From the NCBI GenBank assembly GCA_003133425.1, contig PKXI01000065.1, positions 702 to 6,429 of the forward strand: a DNA stretch of 5,728 nt. The letters are read 5' to 3'. A program made the position numbers and the translations under genes. Below the pieces are notes generated by a model. The model searched no databases. It was given only the letters and a program-made list of their open reading frames with translations, and was not told where the DNA came from. Source of the stretch: Acidobacteriaceae bacterium (GTDB taxonomy: Bacteria > Acidobacteriota > Terriglobia > Terriglobales > Acidobacteriaceae). Within the stretch, counting starts at the first letter, position 1. Each line of letters starts with the position of its first letter. This document shows, in pieces, positions 5,298-5,728 of this stretch.

Positions 5298-5728
5298 ATG
5301 AAGTTCGGATACTTCGACGATCGGAATCGCGAGTACGTGATAACGCGGCCGGACACGCCATTGCCGTGGATCAACTACCTCGGCTGCGAGGCGTATTTCG
5401 GAATCATTTCGAACACCGGCGGAGGCTACTCGTTTTATCGCGACGCCCGTCTGCGCCGGTTGACGCGCTACCGGTACAACAACACACCTCTGGATTGCGG
5501 TGGGCGTTACATTTACCTGCGCGACGACGAATCGCAGAAGTTTTGGTCCCCTTCATGGCAGCCCACGCGGCATGAACTGAAGGACTACACGTGCCGCCAT
5601 GGCATGGGCTACACTGTGATCGGCTCTGAATACAAAGGCATCGAGGCGCACACCCGATACTTTGTGCCGCTCGATGAGAACCTGGAAATCTGGCAATTGA
5701 CGGTCACGAATCGGCGGACGGCGCGAGC
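5298..5728 (+). CDS. GH94 disaccharide phosphorylase, N-terminal part (cellobiose/chitobiose phosphorylase-like)
   Basis: The first 143 codons of a gene that continues past the window edge; GH94 phosphorylases are usually near 800 residues. The start MKFGYFDDRNREYVITRPDT followed by PWINYLG is the hallmark N terminus of GH94 cellobiose and chitobiose phosphorylases. Other family segments are SNTGGGYSFYRDARLRRLTR then YRYNN (39-62), FWSPSWQP (82-89), RHGMGYTVI (100-108) and YFVPLDENLEIWQLTVTN (121-138), all in the N-terminal beta-sandwich domain. These cytoplasmic enzymes split a beta-linked disaccharide with phosphate to an alpha-sugar-1-phosphate and a free sugar, saving ATP. YRDARLRRLTRYRYNN resembles cellobiose phosphorylases as I recall them, while YLRDDESQ and SWQP resemble chitobiose phosphorylases, so the substrate stays open. 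The catalytic Asp and substrate-binding residues lie downstream. GGGGAG (5284-5289) stands 8 bases before the ATG. Confidence 0.92.
   Translation, partial: MKFGYFDDRNREYVITRPDTPLPWINYLGCEAYFGIISNTGGGYSFYRDARLRRLTRYRYNNTPLDCGGRYIYLRDDESQKFWSPSWQPTRHELKDYTCRHGMGYTVIGSEYKGIEAHTRYFVPLDENLEIWQLTVTNRRTAR

Overview
The window looks like chromosomal DNA of an acidobacterium. This rests on three things: the end of an Oar-like TonB-dependent receptor of the kind these bacteria carry in many copies, a LacI-family regulator whose sequence style I associate with acidobacterial genomes, and a sodium:solute symporter with a long C-terminal extension next to a GH94 phosphorylase. Base composition is moderately GC-rich throughout, and I see no insertion sequence, phage gene, RNA gene or CRISPR array. 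The taxonomic call is an inference from gene style, not a measurement.

Layout. Bases 1-273 are the last 90 codons of the TonB-dependent receptor, closed by a strong intrinsic terminator (290-323). A secreted or periplasmic TPR-repeat protein follows on the + strand (388-1578). It converges, across 166 noncoding bases that contain two interleaved inverted repeats, on a minus-strand lacI-type regulator (1745-2833). Upstream of that regulator on the same strand lies a sodium:solute symporter gene (2958-4829). No terminator is visible in the 124 bases between them, so the two are probably cotranscribed as symporter then regulator. The 468 bases from 4830 to 5297 form a divergent control region. 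On the other side, a GH94 disaccharide phosphorylase gene begins at 5298 (+) and runs off the window.

How the parts fit. The right half reads as a small disaccharide-use locus. The symporter would bring a disaccharide across the inner membrane with Na+, and the cytoplasmic GH94 enzyme would cleave it with phosphate to a sugar-1-phosphate plus a free sugar. The LacI-type protein would sense the sugar and control both directions. The phosphorylase has a near-consensus sigma70 promoter (TTGACT, 16 bp, TATAAT). Its roughly 100-base leader holds three short palindromes, one of them (AAACGTTT) with the central CpG core typical of LacI/PurR operators. The regulator keeps the hinge leucine that normally inserts at such a CpG. 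The exact sugar (cellobiose, chitobiose or a relative) cannot be settled from the N-terminal 143 residues. I found no clearly new biological system; the main points of interest are regulatory.
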